DNA of 64,000 bases from Pelagibaculum spongiae (GTDB lineage: Bacteria; Pseudomonadota; Gammaproteobacteria; Enterobacterales; Pelagibaculaceae): positions 248,001 through 312,000 of the forward strand of contig NZ_QDDL01000004.1 in the NCBI RefSeq assembly GCF_003097315.1. Direction: 5' to 3'. Shown here piece by piece: positions 1 to 9,447 of the stretch. Every line of letters starts with the position of its first letter. The first letter of the stretch is position 1. The notes beneath the pieces were generated by a model, which did no database searches, had not been told where the DNA came from, and was given only the letters and a program-made list of their open reading frames with translations. The position numbers were made by a program, and so were the translations under genes.

Positions 1-1
1 C

Positions 2-3000
2 AGCGATGAGCCGATTTTCCTACAAGATGACTTCTTTGCTTTGGGCGGCCATTCCTTGTTAGCCGCTCAGCTCATCGCACGAATTAACAGACAGCACCAA
101 ATTAACCTGCCATTGAGAGTTATCTTCGAAAGTCCACAGTTAGAGGCGTTCACTCAACAGATTTCAATTCAGGCAAGCCAGCCTAAGCTGCCTAAAATAA
201 TAAAGAAAGTTTTTATTGAAACCGATATTATACCATTATCTTTTCAGCAGGAGCGATTGTGGTTTTTGTCCCGTTTAAATCCTGAAAGCGCTGCGTTTAA
301 TATGCCGCTGGCTATGTTAATCAGGGGCAAGGTAAATTCGGTCGCTTTGAATCGCGCATTACAAATGCTGGTCAATCGACATTCAATTTTACGAAGTCGC
401 TTTGTCGCCAACAATGGAGAGGGCGGACAGCAGATTGATGCCGTTCCGGCACAAATACTCCATTTTGAACAACGGTTTGATTTAGCCGATAAACCACAAG
501 AACAAGTTCGCTTAGCTGATTTGGAAGCGCTGCGTAGCTTTGATTTAGAAAGCCAGCATCCAATTCGCGCCAGATTAATTGAAGTTTCTGACCATCAAAA
601 TTTACTGCTGATCAGTTTGCATCACATTGCATCGGATGGTTGGTCGAATCGAATATTGTTACAGCAGCTTATCGCTTTTTATCAAAAGGCCTCGCTGGAT
701 TTACTGCAGAAAAACTCAACAAATAGCTTGCTGATAGAAAATAGCGATTCTCAACTTTGTTATGCCGACTATGCACAATGGCAGAGAGAAAACTTTGGGC
801 CGCAGCAGTTAGAAAAAAGCCTTCAATATTGGCAGCAACGATTATCCGACGCACCATCATTGTTACAGCTAGCAACCGATCGGCCGCGGCCGGAAGTTTC
901 CAGTGGCGCTGGTGCTTTGGTTAATCGAAAATTAGACGCTAAGTTACTACAGCAGTTGAATCAGTTTGCCCGGCAAAAACAAATGACACTATTTATGTTG
1001 TTGCTGTCTGCCTGGCAAATGCTGCTAATGCGGCACAGCGGTCAAGATGATTTATCGGTGGGTGTACCGGTTGCTGGTCGAAGCCAAAGTGAATTAGAAG
1101 ATTTGGTTGGATTTTTTGTTAATGCGGTGGTGATGCGCGCCACTGTTAATGGCAACCAGTCGATTGATCAGTTCTTAGAAAAAAATCGCGCCGATGTGCT
1201 AGATGCTTTTGAGCATCAGCAAGTACCAGTTGAAATGGTTTTAGAAAAACTCAGCTTGCCACGCTCAACTCGTCATATGCCGCTGGCGCAGGTTTCATTC
1301 AGCTTACAAAATATCGATGATGGTGAATTTTCAGAACTGCCATCTAATGAAGATCAACAATCTTCAGCAGAGCAAACAAATGAATCGGCGCTTTCAATTA
1401 GCCCGTTAAAATCCCAGCAAACCACCGCACGACAAGAAATGACTTTATTTGCCAACGAAGGTAAGTCGGGTCTGGAATTATCGCTGGAATATAGCACCGA
1501 CATTTATAATGCCGAACGCATGGAAGTATTGCTGAGCCATTTTCAAGCAGTGCTTCATCAAATACTCGAAAATTCCCAGCAATCAGTTTTACAAATTCCG
1601 CTGGAATCAACCACCGAGTTAGCGATTGGTTTACAGATTAATCAGCCAGTTGCCAAGGTATTGCCGGTAACACCGATGCAGCGAGATTTGGCAATGGCCA
1701 GTTTAGCTGAACCGACGACTCTGCAAAATTCACTTGGCTATGCAATTCATATTCATGGCAAGTTAGATCCAAAGAAATGGCAAAAATCGCTAGAGCAAAT
1801 TCAACAGCAATTTCCGCTACTTTCCACTCGTTTCAGTCAAGGCAAGCAAGCATGGCATGAGCCGGTTTATCAGTGGCTGCCATTACAAAAAGAACTCGAT
1901 TTTCAATTGATCAAGCTCACTGCTTCGCAATCAGTCGAGCAAATGATTCAACAATTGGTCCAGCAACAAACCTTTGATATTGAAAATGGCACTTTATGTA
2001 AATGCTATTTATTGCGTGTTGATCGCCAGCATCATGTGGCTTTATTAGCGGCCCACCATGCCGTGTTAGATGGCATCGCAATTATCAGCCATTTTTTAGA
2101 AACACTTAAAGTTTATCAAAAAGAAGCAAAGTCGGACCAACCGCTGGAATTATTACAAGATCCGTTCTTTGAATGGAGCCAGCAAGCCAGAGATCAGTTC
2201 GATCAAACTGAGACGCTGCAATTTTGGCAGCAGCAGTTGTCTGATGTGGAGTCTCTCGATCCACAGCAATTACTACCAAACAAAACGCCAGCGGCAAATC
2301 ATATATCCAAGCGGATTGAATTAGATTTAGCGCATTGGCAGGCTATTAAAGATTTTTGCCGTAAGCAGCGAATTACCCCTGCACTTTATATGAAGGGCAT
2401 TTACGCAATAGTGCTATCCCATTACTGCCGTAGTGAAAAAGATTTTGTGCTGCTGGAAAACCATCCTGGGCGAACTCGAGCCATTGGCTTGGCGCTGGGT
2501 TGTTTTTATCATCAAGCGCCTTCGCTAGTTAAAAACCAATGGCTGCAGGGCACATTTAGTGAGCTGCTTGCTGGATTGCGTCAATTCCAGAAGCTAAGCA
2601 AAAATCATCTGCAAATTTCCTTACAGCAACAATTTTCATTGTTGCCCGCTGGAAAGCTACAGTTTATGTACAACTTCCAGCAGTTTATTCCTACCGGCGA
2701 ATTTGAAGGCCAGCAATTGCGTGGCACGGGCATTACGCCGCTAGCGCCAGGTTTTGTTCAGTTTATGGCGCAACTGGATGATGATGTAATGAGCCTCAAG
2801 CTAGATTTTGATGGCAATTTATTTGATGATTTACTGTTTTTGCAACGGTTTATCGGCGTCTCTACGCAGATATTGCAACAGTCAGGTCAGCAGTCTGTAA
2901 CTTTAGCCAATCTCAGGCTGATTTTGGGCGGTGAAAAGCGAGCTATTCAAGGTCCGGAGGTAGCGAAGCAACCATTGGCGGATGTTCAGTTGCGATTTGA

Positions 3001-5539
3001 AGCGGCTGCAGCAAAATATTCCAACAATATGGCAGTGGTTTGTGGCGAGAAAAAACTCAGTTATCCGCAGTTAAACCAGCAATCGAATCAGCTGGCATAT
3101 TGGCTAAAACAACAGCAAATTGTTGCTGGTGATATTGTTGGGATTTGTTTACCGCGTTGCGTTGAATGGCCTTTAGCGATTTTGGGCATTATTAAAGCCG
3201 GTGCTGCCTATTTGCCGATGGATGCTGATATTCCACAGCAAAGAAAACAATATTTGTTACAAAACAGTAACGCAAAACTATTGATTGATGACCAATGGCT
3301 AGAGCAAAACCAAGCTGAATTACAAAAGCAGCCTTCTGAGAACCTTCAGTTTTCTGCCGCAGCCGATGACTGTTTCTATCAGGTTTATACCTCTGGATCG
3401 ACTGGCCAACCGAAAGGTGCTGCCGTTAGCCGAGGTAATATTGCCAATTTACATCAGTGGTTTTCGCGCCAATACCAAATTACCCAGCAAGATAAATCAT
3501 TGCTAATCAGTGCTTTTGCTTTTGATTTAACCCAGAAGAATTTGCTTTCTGTATTGCTAAGCGGTGGTTGTCTAGTAATGCCCGAAACATCGGCCTATGA
3601 CCCGCAAGTGATTGCCGATACCTCACAGCAACATCAAATCACCTTAATTAATGCTGCGCCAAGTGCTTTTTATCCATTAATTGAGGCAGAAGAAAACTGG
3701 CCGAAATTATCCAGCTTGCGTCAATTATGGCTGGGCGGTGAATCAATCACGGCAAACCGGTTGTTAGCATGGCAGGCCAATCCGCATTGCCATTGCCAAA
3801 TAGATAACACTTACGGTCCCACCGAATGCAGCGACATTACCTGCTTTGAATCGATTGATTTTGCTGCGATTGAAAATCAACCGGCAATTTCACTCGGACG
3901 GCCAATTGATAATCTGCAATTAAAAGTGGTCGATCAACAGTTAAGAGATGTTGCAAGTGGCATTGCTGGAGAGCTTTTAATTGCTGGTGCCAGCCTTGGT
4001 CAGGGCTATCCGCAAGATCCACAAAAAACCGCTGAAACTTTTATTCAGCTTGATAATAAAACCTGGTATCGCAGCGGTGATTTAGTTAGGCAATGGAATG
4101 ATGGCCGCCTGCAATATCTTAACCGTGCAGATTTTCAGATTAAATTACGCGGCATGCGGATTGAACCGGTCGAAATCGAACAAGCTATTTTACAACTCGC
4201 AGCGGTGAGCGATGTTCGAGTAATGGTGACCGAATCAAAAACCAATCCTCAGTTGGCAGCTTGGCTAATCGGCGAGCAATTAACCCAGCAAAGTTGGTTT
4301 GTTGACCAAGCTTGGAAGGCACTACTTGCTGAATTTTTGCCAAGTCATATGATTCCTTCAGAAATATTTTGCCTTGAGCAATGGCCATTAAATAATAACG
4401 GCAAGGTCGATCGTAAATCATTGTTGCAGATGAATTCTCAGCAGCAACACAGTTATCAGCCACCACAAAATTCGGTAGAAAAGCGACTTGAACAATTGTG
4501 GGGCGAGCTGCTGGGGCAAAAGCAAGTCAGTCGAAATGCCAGCTTCTTTGATTTGGGCGGTCAATCGTTAATGGCGGCACGGATGATGGCGCGAGTAAGA
4601 GATTTATTCGCGGTTGATTTGCCGCTTATGCGTTTGTTTAGTTCACCAACCATTGCTGCGATGGCTGAATTAATTCAGCAGCAGCAAGGTGACATTGAAT
4701 GGAGTCCGTTAACTCCAATTCAGCCACTGGGCGATTTAACGCCGATTTATCTGGTGCATCCAATCGGTGCTCAAGTATTAATTTATCAGCAGATGGCCGC
4801 TGAAATTTCTAAGCAAACACAGCAGCAACGCCCGGTATTTGGCTTAACTGCCAAAGGCTTGGAAGCCGACCAAGTGCCATTTGATAATGTTGAAAAAATG
4901 GCAGCCTTTTATATTGAATCGATTAAAAAGCACCAGCCAGAAGGGCCTTATTGGTTAGGCGGGCAATCAATGGGCGGTGTAGTCGCCTATGAAATGGCGC
5001 AGCAATTAATCGCCCAGGGTGATCAGGTTTCTGGTTTGTTGTTAATGGATTCTTATCCTGCAGAGCTATTACGACAGCACGGGCTAAAAGAAATTGATGA
5101 TCAGCAAGCACTTGGTTGGCTGTTGGGTGAGCAGGCACCAGACCCAGAAACGCTGGCTCAGTTATCTGATGAAGATAAATTAGATTTGATCCGTCGAGCG
5201 GTACGCGGCCAATTAACTAAGTCGCAAATTTCTGGTTATTTGCGGGTATTAAAAGGCTTTAACCGCATGTTGCTCGATTACCAATCACTGCCTTTAGCGA
5301 TTCCCACGCTGCTTATTCGACCTGAAGATGTGGTTGGTAAAGAAGCCGGTTGGTTGTTGAAGTCAGTGAGTAAAAAAGCCCGCATGCAAATGAGCCTTGG
5401 TTGGGACAAGTTGCTAGGCAAAGATAATCTGCAAATTGAGAAGGTCGCCGGTGGACATGAGTCGATTATTACTCAACCACAAAACCTGAAGCAGTCAGTC
5501 AACTACTTGCTGCAATTTATTGAAGGGACGGAACTGTAG
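2..5539 (+). CDS. Non-ribosomal peptide synthetase, terminal protein (5' end outside window)
   Basis: The reading frame is open to the left edge, so the N-terminus is missing. Domains in order: a carrier domain (LGGHSLLAAQL, about nt 40-73), a condensation domain starting with PLSFQQERLWFL and holding the active-site motif HHIASDG (about nt 620), a second condensation-type domain (VTPMQRDL, HHAVLDG about nt 2055), an adenylation domain (about 2960-4430; YTSGSTGQPKG, NTYGPTE, YRSGDL, NGKVDRK), a second carrier (DLGGQSLMAARM, about 4550) and a thioesterase (GGQSMGGV, with Asp in LLMDSYP and His in AGGHES). The thioesterase makes this the chain-releasing subunit. The adenylation domain keeps the Asp of FDLT that binds the substrate amino group; I cannot assign the amino acid. 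Two condensation domains without a carrier between them is unusual. The genes after it encode export and editing functions, so this is the 3' part of a biosynthetic locus. Confidence 0.95.
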   Translation, partial: SDEPIFLQDDFFALGGHSLLAAQLIARINRQHQINLPLRVIFESPQLEAFTQQISIQASQPKLPKIIKKVFIETDIIPLSFQQERLWFLSRLNPESAAFNMPLAMLIRGKVNSVALNRALQMLVNRHSILRSRFVANNGEGGQQIDAVPAQILHFEQRFDLADKPQEQVRLADLEALRSFDLESQHPIRARLIEVSDHQNLLLISLHHIASDGWSNRILLQQLIAFYQKASLDLLQKNSTNSLLIENSDSQLCYADYAQWQRENFGPQQLEKSLQYWQQRLSDAPSLLQLATDRPRPEVSSGAGALVNRKLDAKLLQQLNQFARQKQMTLFMLLLSAWQMLLMRHSGQDDLSVGVPVAGRSQSELEDLVGFFVNAVVMRATVNGNQSIDQFLEKNRADVLDAFEHQQVPVEMVLEKLSLPRSTRHMPLAQVSFSLQNIDDGEFSELPSNEDQQSSAEQTNESALSISPLKSQQTTARQEMTLFANEGKSGLELSLEYSTDIYNAERMEVLLSHFQAVLHQILENSQQSVLQIPLESTTELAIGLQINQPVAKVLPVTPMQRDLAMASLAEPTTLQNSLGYAIHIHGKLDPKKWQKSLEQIQQQFPLLSTRFSQGKQAWHEPVYQWLPLQKELDFQLIKLTASQSVEQMIQQLVQQQTFDIENGTLCKCYLLRVDRQHHVALLAAHHAVLDGIAIISHFLETLKVYQKEAKSDQPLELLQDPFFEWSQQARDQFDQTETLQFWQQQLSDVESLDPQQLLPNKTPAANHISKRIELDLAHWQAIKDFCRKQRITPALYMKGIYAIVLSHYCRSEKDFVLLENHPGRTRAIGLALGCFYHQAPSLVKNQWLQGTFSELLAGLRQFQKLSKNHLQISLQQQFSLLPAGKLQFMYNFQQFIPTGEFEGQQLRGTGITPLAPGFVQFMAQLDDDVMSLKLDFDGNLFDDLLFLQRFIGVSTQILQQSGQQSVTLANLRLILGGEKRAIQGPEVAKQPLADVQLRFEAAAAKYSNNMAVVCGEKKLSYPQLNQQSNQLAYWLKQQQIVAGDIVGICLPRCVEWPLAILGIIKAGAAYLPMDADIPQQRKQYLLQNSNAKLLIDDQWLEQNQAELQKQPSENLQFSAAADDCFYQVYTSGSTGQPKGAAVSRGNIANLHQWFSRQYQITQQDKSLLISAFAFDLTQKNLLSVLLSGGCLVMPETSAYDPQVIADTSQQHQITLINAAPSAFYPLIEAEENWPKLSSLRQLWLGGESITANRLLAWQANPHCHCQIDNTYGPTECSDITCFESIDFAAIENQPAISLGRPIDNLQLKVVDQQLRDVASGIAGELLIAGASLGQGYPQDPQKTAETFIQLDNKTWYRSGDLVRQWNDGRLQYLNRADFQIKLRGMRIEPVEIEQAILQLAAVSDVRVMVTESKTNPQLAAWLIGEQLTQQSWFVDQAWKALLAEFLPSHMIPSEIFCLEQWPLNNNGKVDRKSLLQMNSQQQHSYQPPQNSVEKRLEQLWGELLGQKQVSRNASFFDLGGQSLMAARMMARVRDLFAVDLPLMRLFSSPTIAAMAELIQQQQGDIEWSPLTPIQPLGDLTPIYLVHPIGAQVLIYQQMAAEISKQTQQQRPVFGLTAKGLEADQVPFDNVEKMAAFYIESIKKHQPEGPYWLGGQSMGGVVAYEMAQQLIAQGDQVSGLLLMDSYPAELLRQHGLKEIDDQQALGWLLGEQAPDPETLAQLSDEDKLDLIRRAVRGQLTKSQISGYLRVLKGFNRMLLDYQSLPLAIPTLLIRPEDVVGKEAGWLLKSVSKKARMQMSLGWDKLLGKDNLQIEKVAGGHESIITQPQNLKQSVNYLLQFIEGTEL

Positions 5540-5617
5540 GTTTGATGAGTGTTAACGAAATCAGACATCTAGCAGTAAATTCAAAAGTGTCTGATTGCGC
5601 CTATGGCTCATCAAACC
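5539..5617. repeat. Palindromic intergenic repeat, copy A
   Basis: An 11-bp perfect outer stem (GGTTTGATGAG at 5539-5549 with CTCATCAAACC at 5607-5617) encloses an inner 9-bp stem (5559-5567 with 5588-5596). The same architecture and much of the same sequence recur at 36889-36963 (copy B). The left arm starts at the last base of the NRPS stop codon. It may act as a terminator or mRNA-stabilising hairpin between the NRPS and the exporter gene. Confidence 0.8.
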
Positions 5618-5662
5618 AGCGTAGAATTGTCTTCAGCTCATGGTGTAATGAGAATAAAAATA

Positions 5663-7072
5663 ATGACCAAGGTTTCTGAGCAAATAGAGAACGTCACATT
5701 GAATGACGCTGGGCCGATTATCGACGATACAAAAACCTATGGCAGCGCAAAAGGTTGGTTAACCTACCGAATTTTGCTAGTGGGTTTTTTGGTTTCTTTC
5801 CTCGGTAGTCGCTTAGCCAGTTTTGGTTTGGCGGTTTGGTACTACCAGCAAAACAACCAGGTGAGTCAGTTTGCGATGATCGCTCTGGCGGCTATTTTGC
5901 CCGGTTTATTAATTGGCCCGTGGGCCGGTGCTTGGGTTGATCGATTTCCCCGTAAGCGAATTTTGATTATTAGCCAGCTGCTGTTGTTTTCTGCCGCAGT
6001 AGTTTTGTACCAACTGTTTTTAGCTGAACAATTAAAGCTGGAATTTATTCTGCCTTTGGTTGCAATGGTTTCGATCAGCCAAAGCTTTTCCGGCCCGGCA
6101 CTGAGTGCATCGGTCACCTTAATGGTTCCCAAAGACAAACTAGGAAAAGCCAGCGGTTTACGTCAATTAGGTATTGGTGTTATTCGACTTTTTGCGCCAA
6201 TGATTGCCGGTTGGTTGTTATTGCAGGTTGAGCTAAAAGGCATTTTCCCGATTACCCTAGCCACAATGTTGGTTGGCTTGTTTACGCTATTGGCTTGTCA
6301 GATTCCCGATCCGAAAAAATCAGCGCAGCCGAAAAGTAAAAGCCGCAGCTGGCAGGATATTACACAGGCGTGGCGCTATCTAAAGCAGCGGCCTGGCTTG
6401 CTACATGTATTGCTGGTTGTGGCGTTTGTTAACTTTAATTTGGCAGCCGTCAGCCTGTTGTTTGTGCCGATGGTGTTGAGTTTTGCCAACGAAGCCGAGC
6501 TGGGCACTATTATGTCTGCTAGTGGTATTGGTTTGATTATTGGCGGCGGTTTAATGTCGATCTGGAAAGGACCGACTAAAAAAATGCCAATGTTCTTAAT
6601 TGCATCAATTTCAATCTCAGCATTACTTTGCCTGATACCCATGGTAACCAACAGTTGGTTATTTGCCTTGGGCACAATTGGTGTGATGATCTGTTTTCCA
6701 ATGATTAATACGTCGAGCCAAGTGCTATGGCAAACAAAAATCGACCCGGAATATCAGGGGCGAGTGTTTGCATTTAGACAAAGTTTAGTTGGCAGTATGA
6801 TGCCGCTGTCGGTGATTGTTTACAGTTGGTTAGCCGATAAAGTTTTCTATCCAGCTTTGTTAGAAAACGGCGCATGGGTCAATGTTTGGAATGGTTGGTT
6901 GTCAGGGCTATTTGGTGTTGGAGAAGGCCGCGGGCTGGCACTTTTGGCCAGCATGCTTGGCCTGATTAGTCTGGTAACACTGCTGGTTGCTAGTCTAAAC
7001 CCAAGAATACGCAAATTGGAGCAGGAAATCCCTGATTATGACACTCCAGCGCATGACAAACGTGCAGCCTGA
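5663..7072 (+). CDS. MFS transporter, probable peptide exporter
   Basis: A multi-pass membrane protein of the major facilitator superfamily, similar in style to EntS-type siderophore or peptide exporters. About 12 hydrophobic segments are visible, and the loop motif GPWAGAWVDRFPRKR matches the MFS motif between helices 2 and 3. It directly follows the NRPS gene on the same strand and probably exports its product. The longest frame starts at 5603, but that ATG lies inside the palindromic repeat and the first 20 codons are not membrane-protein-like. ATG at 5648 or, preferred here, 5663 is more likely; neither has a strong ribosome-binding site. The substrate is inferred from context only. Confidence 0.85.
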   Translation: MTKVSEQIENVTLNDAGPIIDDTKTYGSAKGWLTYRILLVGFLVSFLGSRLASFGLAVWYYQQNNQVSQFAMIALAAILPGLLIGPWAGAWVDRFPRKRILIISQLLLFSAAVVLYQLFLAEQLKLEFILPLVAMVSISQSFSGPALSASVTLMVPKDKLGKASGLRQLGIGVIRLFAPMIAGWLLLQVELKGIFPITLATMLVGLFTLLACQIPDPKKSAQPKSKSRSWQDITQAWRYLKQRPGLLHVLLVVAFVNFNLAAVSLLFVPMVLSFANEAELGTIMSASGIGLIIGGGLMSIWKGPTKKMPMFLIASISISALLCLIPMVTNSWLFALGTIGVMICFPMINTSSQVLWQTKIDPEYQGRVFAFRQSLVGSMMPLSVIVYSWLADKVFYPALLENGAWVNVWNGWLSGLFGVGEGRGLALLASMLGLISLVTLLVASLNPRIRKLEQEIPDYDTPAHDKRAA

Positions 7073-7125
7073 TGTTAGCTTCAGCGGCATAACTATTATA
7101 AAAATAACAAGACCCGGGGTAGACC

Positions 7126-8010
7126 ATGGGCTTTTCATTTTCGCCAAGTGCGCAAAACCAATCTAGCCATAAGTTGGCTGACTGGTTTTTAACTGCCAAA
7201 CCAATAGCGCAACCCAAATTGCGACTGTTCTGTTTTCCTTTTGCCGGTGGCAGTCCGCAAGCCTATTTTAATTGGCATCAGTTTTTGCCTGCATCGGTTG
7301 AAGTTTCTGCAATTTGTTTGCCGGGGCGTGCGCAACGCATGGCCGAGCAACCTTTGAACTCAATTGAGCAAATGGTGCAAGGCCTAGTGCCTGCATTAGC
7401 ACCTGCGTTAGTACCTGTATCGAAAGGCAAAACCCAAACGCCTTATGTTTTCTTCGGCCATAGCATGGGGGCAACCCTTGCTTACGAAACCATGTTGGAA
7501 TTAAAGCGACAAGGTTTGCCACTTCCTGCGCATTTAATTGTTTCAGGACGTAGAGCCCCGAGTGAACATGGCCAAGCCAGAAATCTAAGTAGCCTGCCAA
7601 AAGCACAATTTATTGAAGCGCTGAAAAACCTTGAAGGCACCCCAAAAGAATTGCTCGAACACCAGGAACTAATGGAGTTGTTGGAGCCAATCTTACGGGC
7701 AGATTTTGCAGCGATCGAAAATTGGCGGCCAAAACAGCATTTACCTTTTAATTTGCCGATTACCGCAATGGGTGGCACTGAAGATCATCGGGTAAGTCTG
7801 TCGCAGCTAGCCGCTTGGCAAGAAATTAATCAGCAAAAGATTTCATTAAAAACCTATTCCGGCGGCCACTTTTTTATTCAATCCCAGCAAGACGCGGTAT
7901 TGAAAGATCTAACCCATATTCTTGAGCAAATCCCCCAGAACACAGTCTCTGGCGATTGCTCACAATCGAATTTTGATAACACCAGCTTTAGCTCAGCGGC
8001 CGGCATGTAG
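7126..8010 (+). CDS. Type II thioesterase (alpha/beta hydrolase)
   Basis: A free-standing thioesterase of the GrsT/RifR type, which removes wrong or stalled acyl groups from carrier domains of NRPS assembly lines. It shows the N-terminal pattern FCFPFAGGSPQAYFNW, the nucleophile elbow GHSMGA and a C-terminal catalytic His in YSGGHFF. About 295 residues, somewhat longer than the usual 240-260 owing to a roughly 30-residue lead and a Ser/Asn-rich tail. A GGGG run lies just before the ATG. It lies 53 bp after the MFS gene and 36 bp before the RND adaptor, so it is very probably co-transcribed with the NRPS locus. Confidence 0.9.
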   Translation: MGFSFSPSAQNQSSHKLADWFLTAKPIAQPKLRLFCFPFAGGSPQAYFNWHQFLPASVEVSAICLPGRAQRMAEQPLNSIEQMVQGLVPALAPALVPVSKGKTQTPYVFFGHSMGATLAYETMLELKRQGLPLPAHLIVSGRRAPSEHGQARNLSSLPKAQFIEALKNLEGTPKELLEHQELMELLEPILRADFAAIENWRPKQHLPFNLPITAMGGTEDHRVSLSQLAAWQEINQQKISLKTYSGGHFFIQSQQDAVLKDLTHILEQIPQNTVSGDCSQSNFDNTSFSSAAGM

Positions 8011-8046
8011 CGCCACCGCTCACTGATAGAATAAACGGAGTGCTTG

Positions 8047-9447
8047 ATGAGCAGTAATCAGCAACCAGATCAGGTCGCAGCAAACGCAACAGCTCAAACC
8101 TCTGATCAGCCTTCTCAACCTTTGCAGCAAGGCGGTAAAAGTAGAGGAAAGCTTCTTGCAATCGGAATTATTGCAGCTTCAATTGGCGCAAGTGCCGTAT
8201 TGATAATGTTCAAGCCAGTGGCGGAACCAAAGCAGTTCAGTGAAAAACTGCCCAGCGTGAGTACGCTGCAAGTTCAGCCTAAGAAAATGCAAATTCCGGT
8301 TTATAGCCGCGGCATTATCAAACCTAGACAAGAAGTTCAGCTGGTTAGCCAAGTGACCGGTGAAGTATTAGAAGTGAATCGTAAATTTGCTGCGGGTGGC
8401 TTCGTTAAAAAAGGCGAGTTACTGCTAAAGGTCGACCGGGCAAATTATCTGGCGGATCAAGCAAAAACCAGAGCATCGCTGTCTGCTTCTGAAGTGAGGC
8501 TGGCGCAAATTGAAGCGCGCGCTCGAATCAGTAGTCGCGGCAGAGATTGCACCAAAGATCGTCTCGGTTGCATGATTCCTCAATTAAATGAAAGCCGTTC
8601 TAGCGTTAAAGCCTCAAAAGCTGCGCTAGATTTGGCAACTCGTCAGTTACAAAAAACATCAGTGCGAGCGCCATTTGATGGTCGAGTTAGGCAAGCGGTG
8701 GTCAGCCAAGGACAGTTCGTTACTACCGGACTGACCATGGGCATTATTTATGCTACTGACTTTGCAGAAGTTCGTTTGCCGTTAACCGATAACATGTTCT
8801 CGGTAATCAATTTACCTAACGATCAAACATTAAGCGAAGACGCTGCGTTAGTAATCCTAAAATCAGGCAATGGTCGTGAAGATTATTTTTGGCAGGGAAA
8901 ACTGGTTAGAACTGAAGCCAGTATTGATCCGCAAACGCGCTTAATTCATGTGGTCGCACAAATCAGTCATCCGTTTACTCAAGATAAATCACAGCCAAAC
9001 CGCCCACCATTAAATGACGGCATGTATTTGGAAGCGCAAATTGCAGGCCGCTGGTATGAAGGGGTTTATGAAATTCCTCGCCAAGCATTAAGAAATGGTC
9101 ATGAAGTTTGGTTGCTGGATGATGACAAGCTAAGAGTGCGCCCGGTCAGTGTGCTTTATCGAGGCAAGCAAAATGTTTATATCGATAGCGGCCTAAGCCC
9201 TAACGATAAAATTGTGATGACCCAATTAGATTCTGTGGTTGATGGTATGCAAGTCATCCCAGTCAGCAATAGTGAATCTGAACAAGAGAAAAATTCAAAA
9301 CCAGTAAACCCCAAACTATCAAGCCCTAAACCTTCGTTGGATTTAGCGCAATCGTTGGATAATCAAGGCTTATCAGATACTCATATTTCTACAGTTAAAA
9401 AATCCATAAAAAATTCCCGGATTGAGATTTTACCGGAGCAACCATGA
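8047..9447 (+). CDS. RND efflux periplasmic adaptor (membrane fusion protein)
   Basis: HlyD/AcrA-type adaptor that links an inner-membrane RND pump to an outer-membrane channel. A Gln/Ser-rich N-terminus is followed by one membrane segment (about residues 38-57), then the biotinyl-lipoyl-like halves (SQVTGEVLEVNRKFAAGGFV and RAPFDGRVRQAVVSQGQFV) flanking a helical hairpin, and a beta-barrel domain (about 220-380). A Cys pair (CTKDRLGC) sits in the helical hairpin. The tail is low-complexity and polar. GGAG at 8037-8040 sets the ATG at 8047 rather than TTG at 8044. The stop overlaps the next start (ATGA), so it is translationally coupled to the pump gene. Confidence 0.9.
   Translation: MSSNQQPDQVAANATAQTSDQPSQPLQQGGKSRGKLLAIGIIAASIGASAVLIMFKPVAEPKQFSEKLPSVSTLQVQPKKMQIPVYSRGIIKPRQEVQLVSQVTGEVLEVNRKFAAGGFVKKGELLLKVDRANYLADQAKTRASLSASEVRLAQIEARARISSRGRDCTKDRLGCMIPQLNESRSSVKASKAALDLATRQLQKTSVRAPFDGRVRQAVVSQGQFVTTGLTMGIIYATDFAEVRLPLTDNMFSVINLPNDQTLSEDAALVILKSGNGREDYFWQGKLVRTEASIDPQTRLIHVVAQISHPFTQDKSQPNRPPLNDGMYLEAQIAGRWYEGVYEIPRQALRNGHEVWLLDDDKLRVRPVSVLYRGKQNVYIDSGLSPNDKIVMTQLDSVVDGMQVIPVSNSESEQEKNSKPVNPKLSSPKPSLDLAQSLDNQGLSDTHISTVKKSIKNSRIEILPEQP

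Noticed and set aside
1665-2930. Second condensation-type domain read as an epimerisation domain
   Set aside because: It does not directly follow a carrier domain and stands just before the adenylation domain, the place of a C domain; the question is kept open in the findings.
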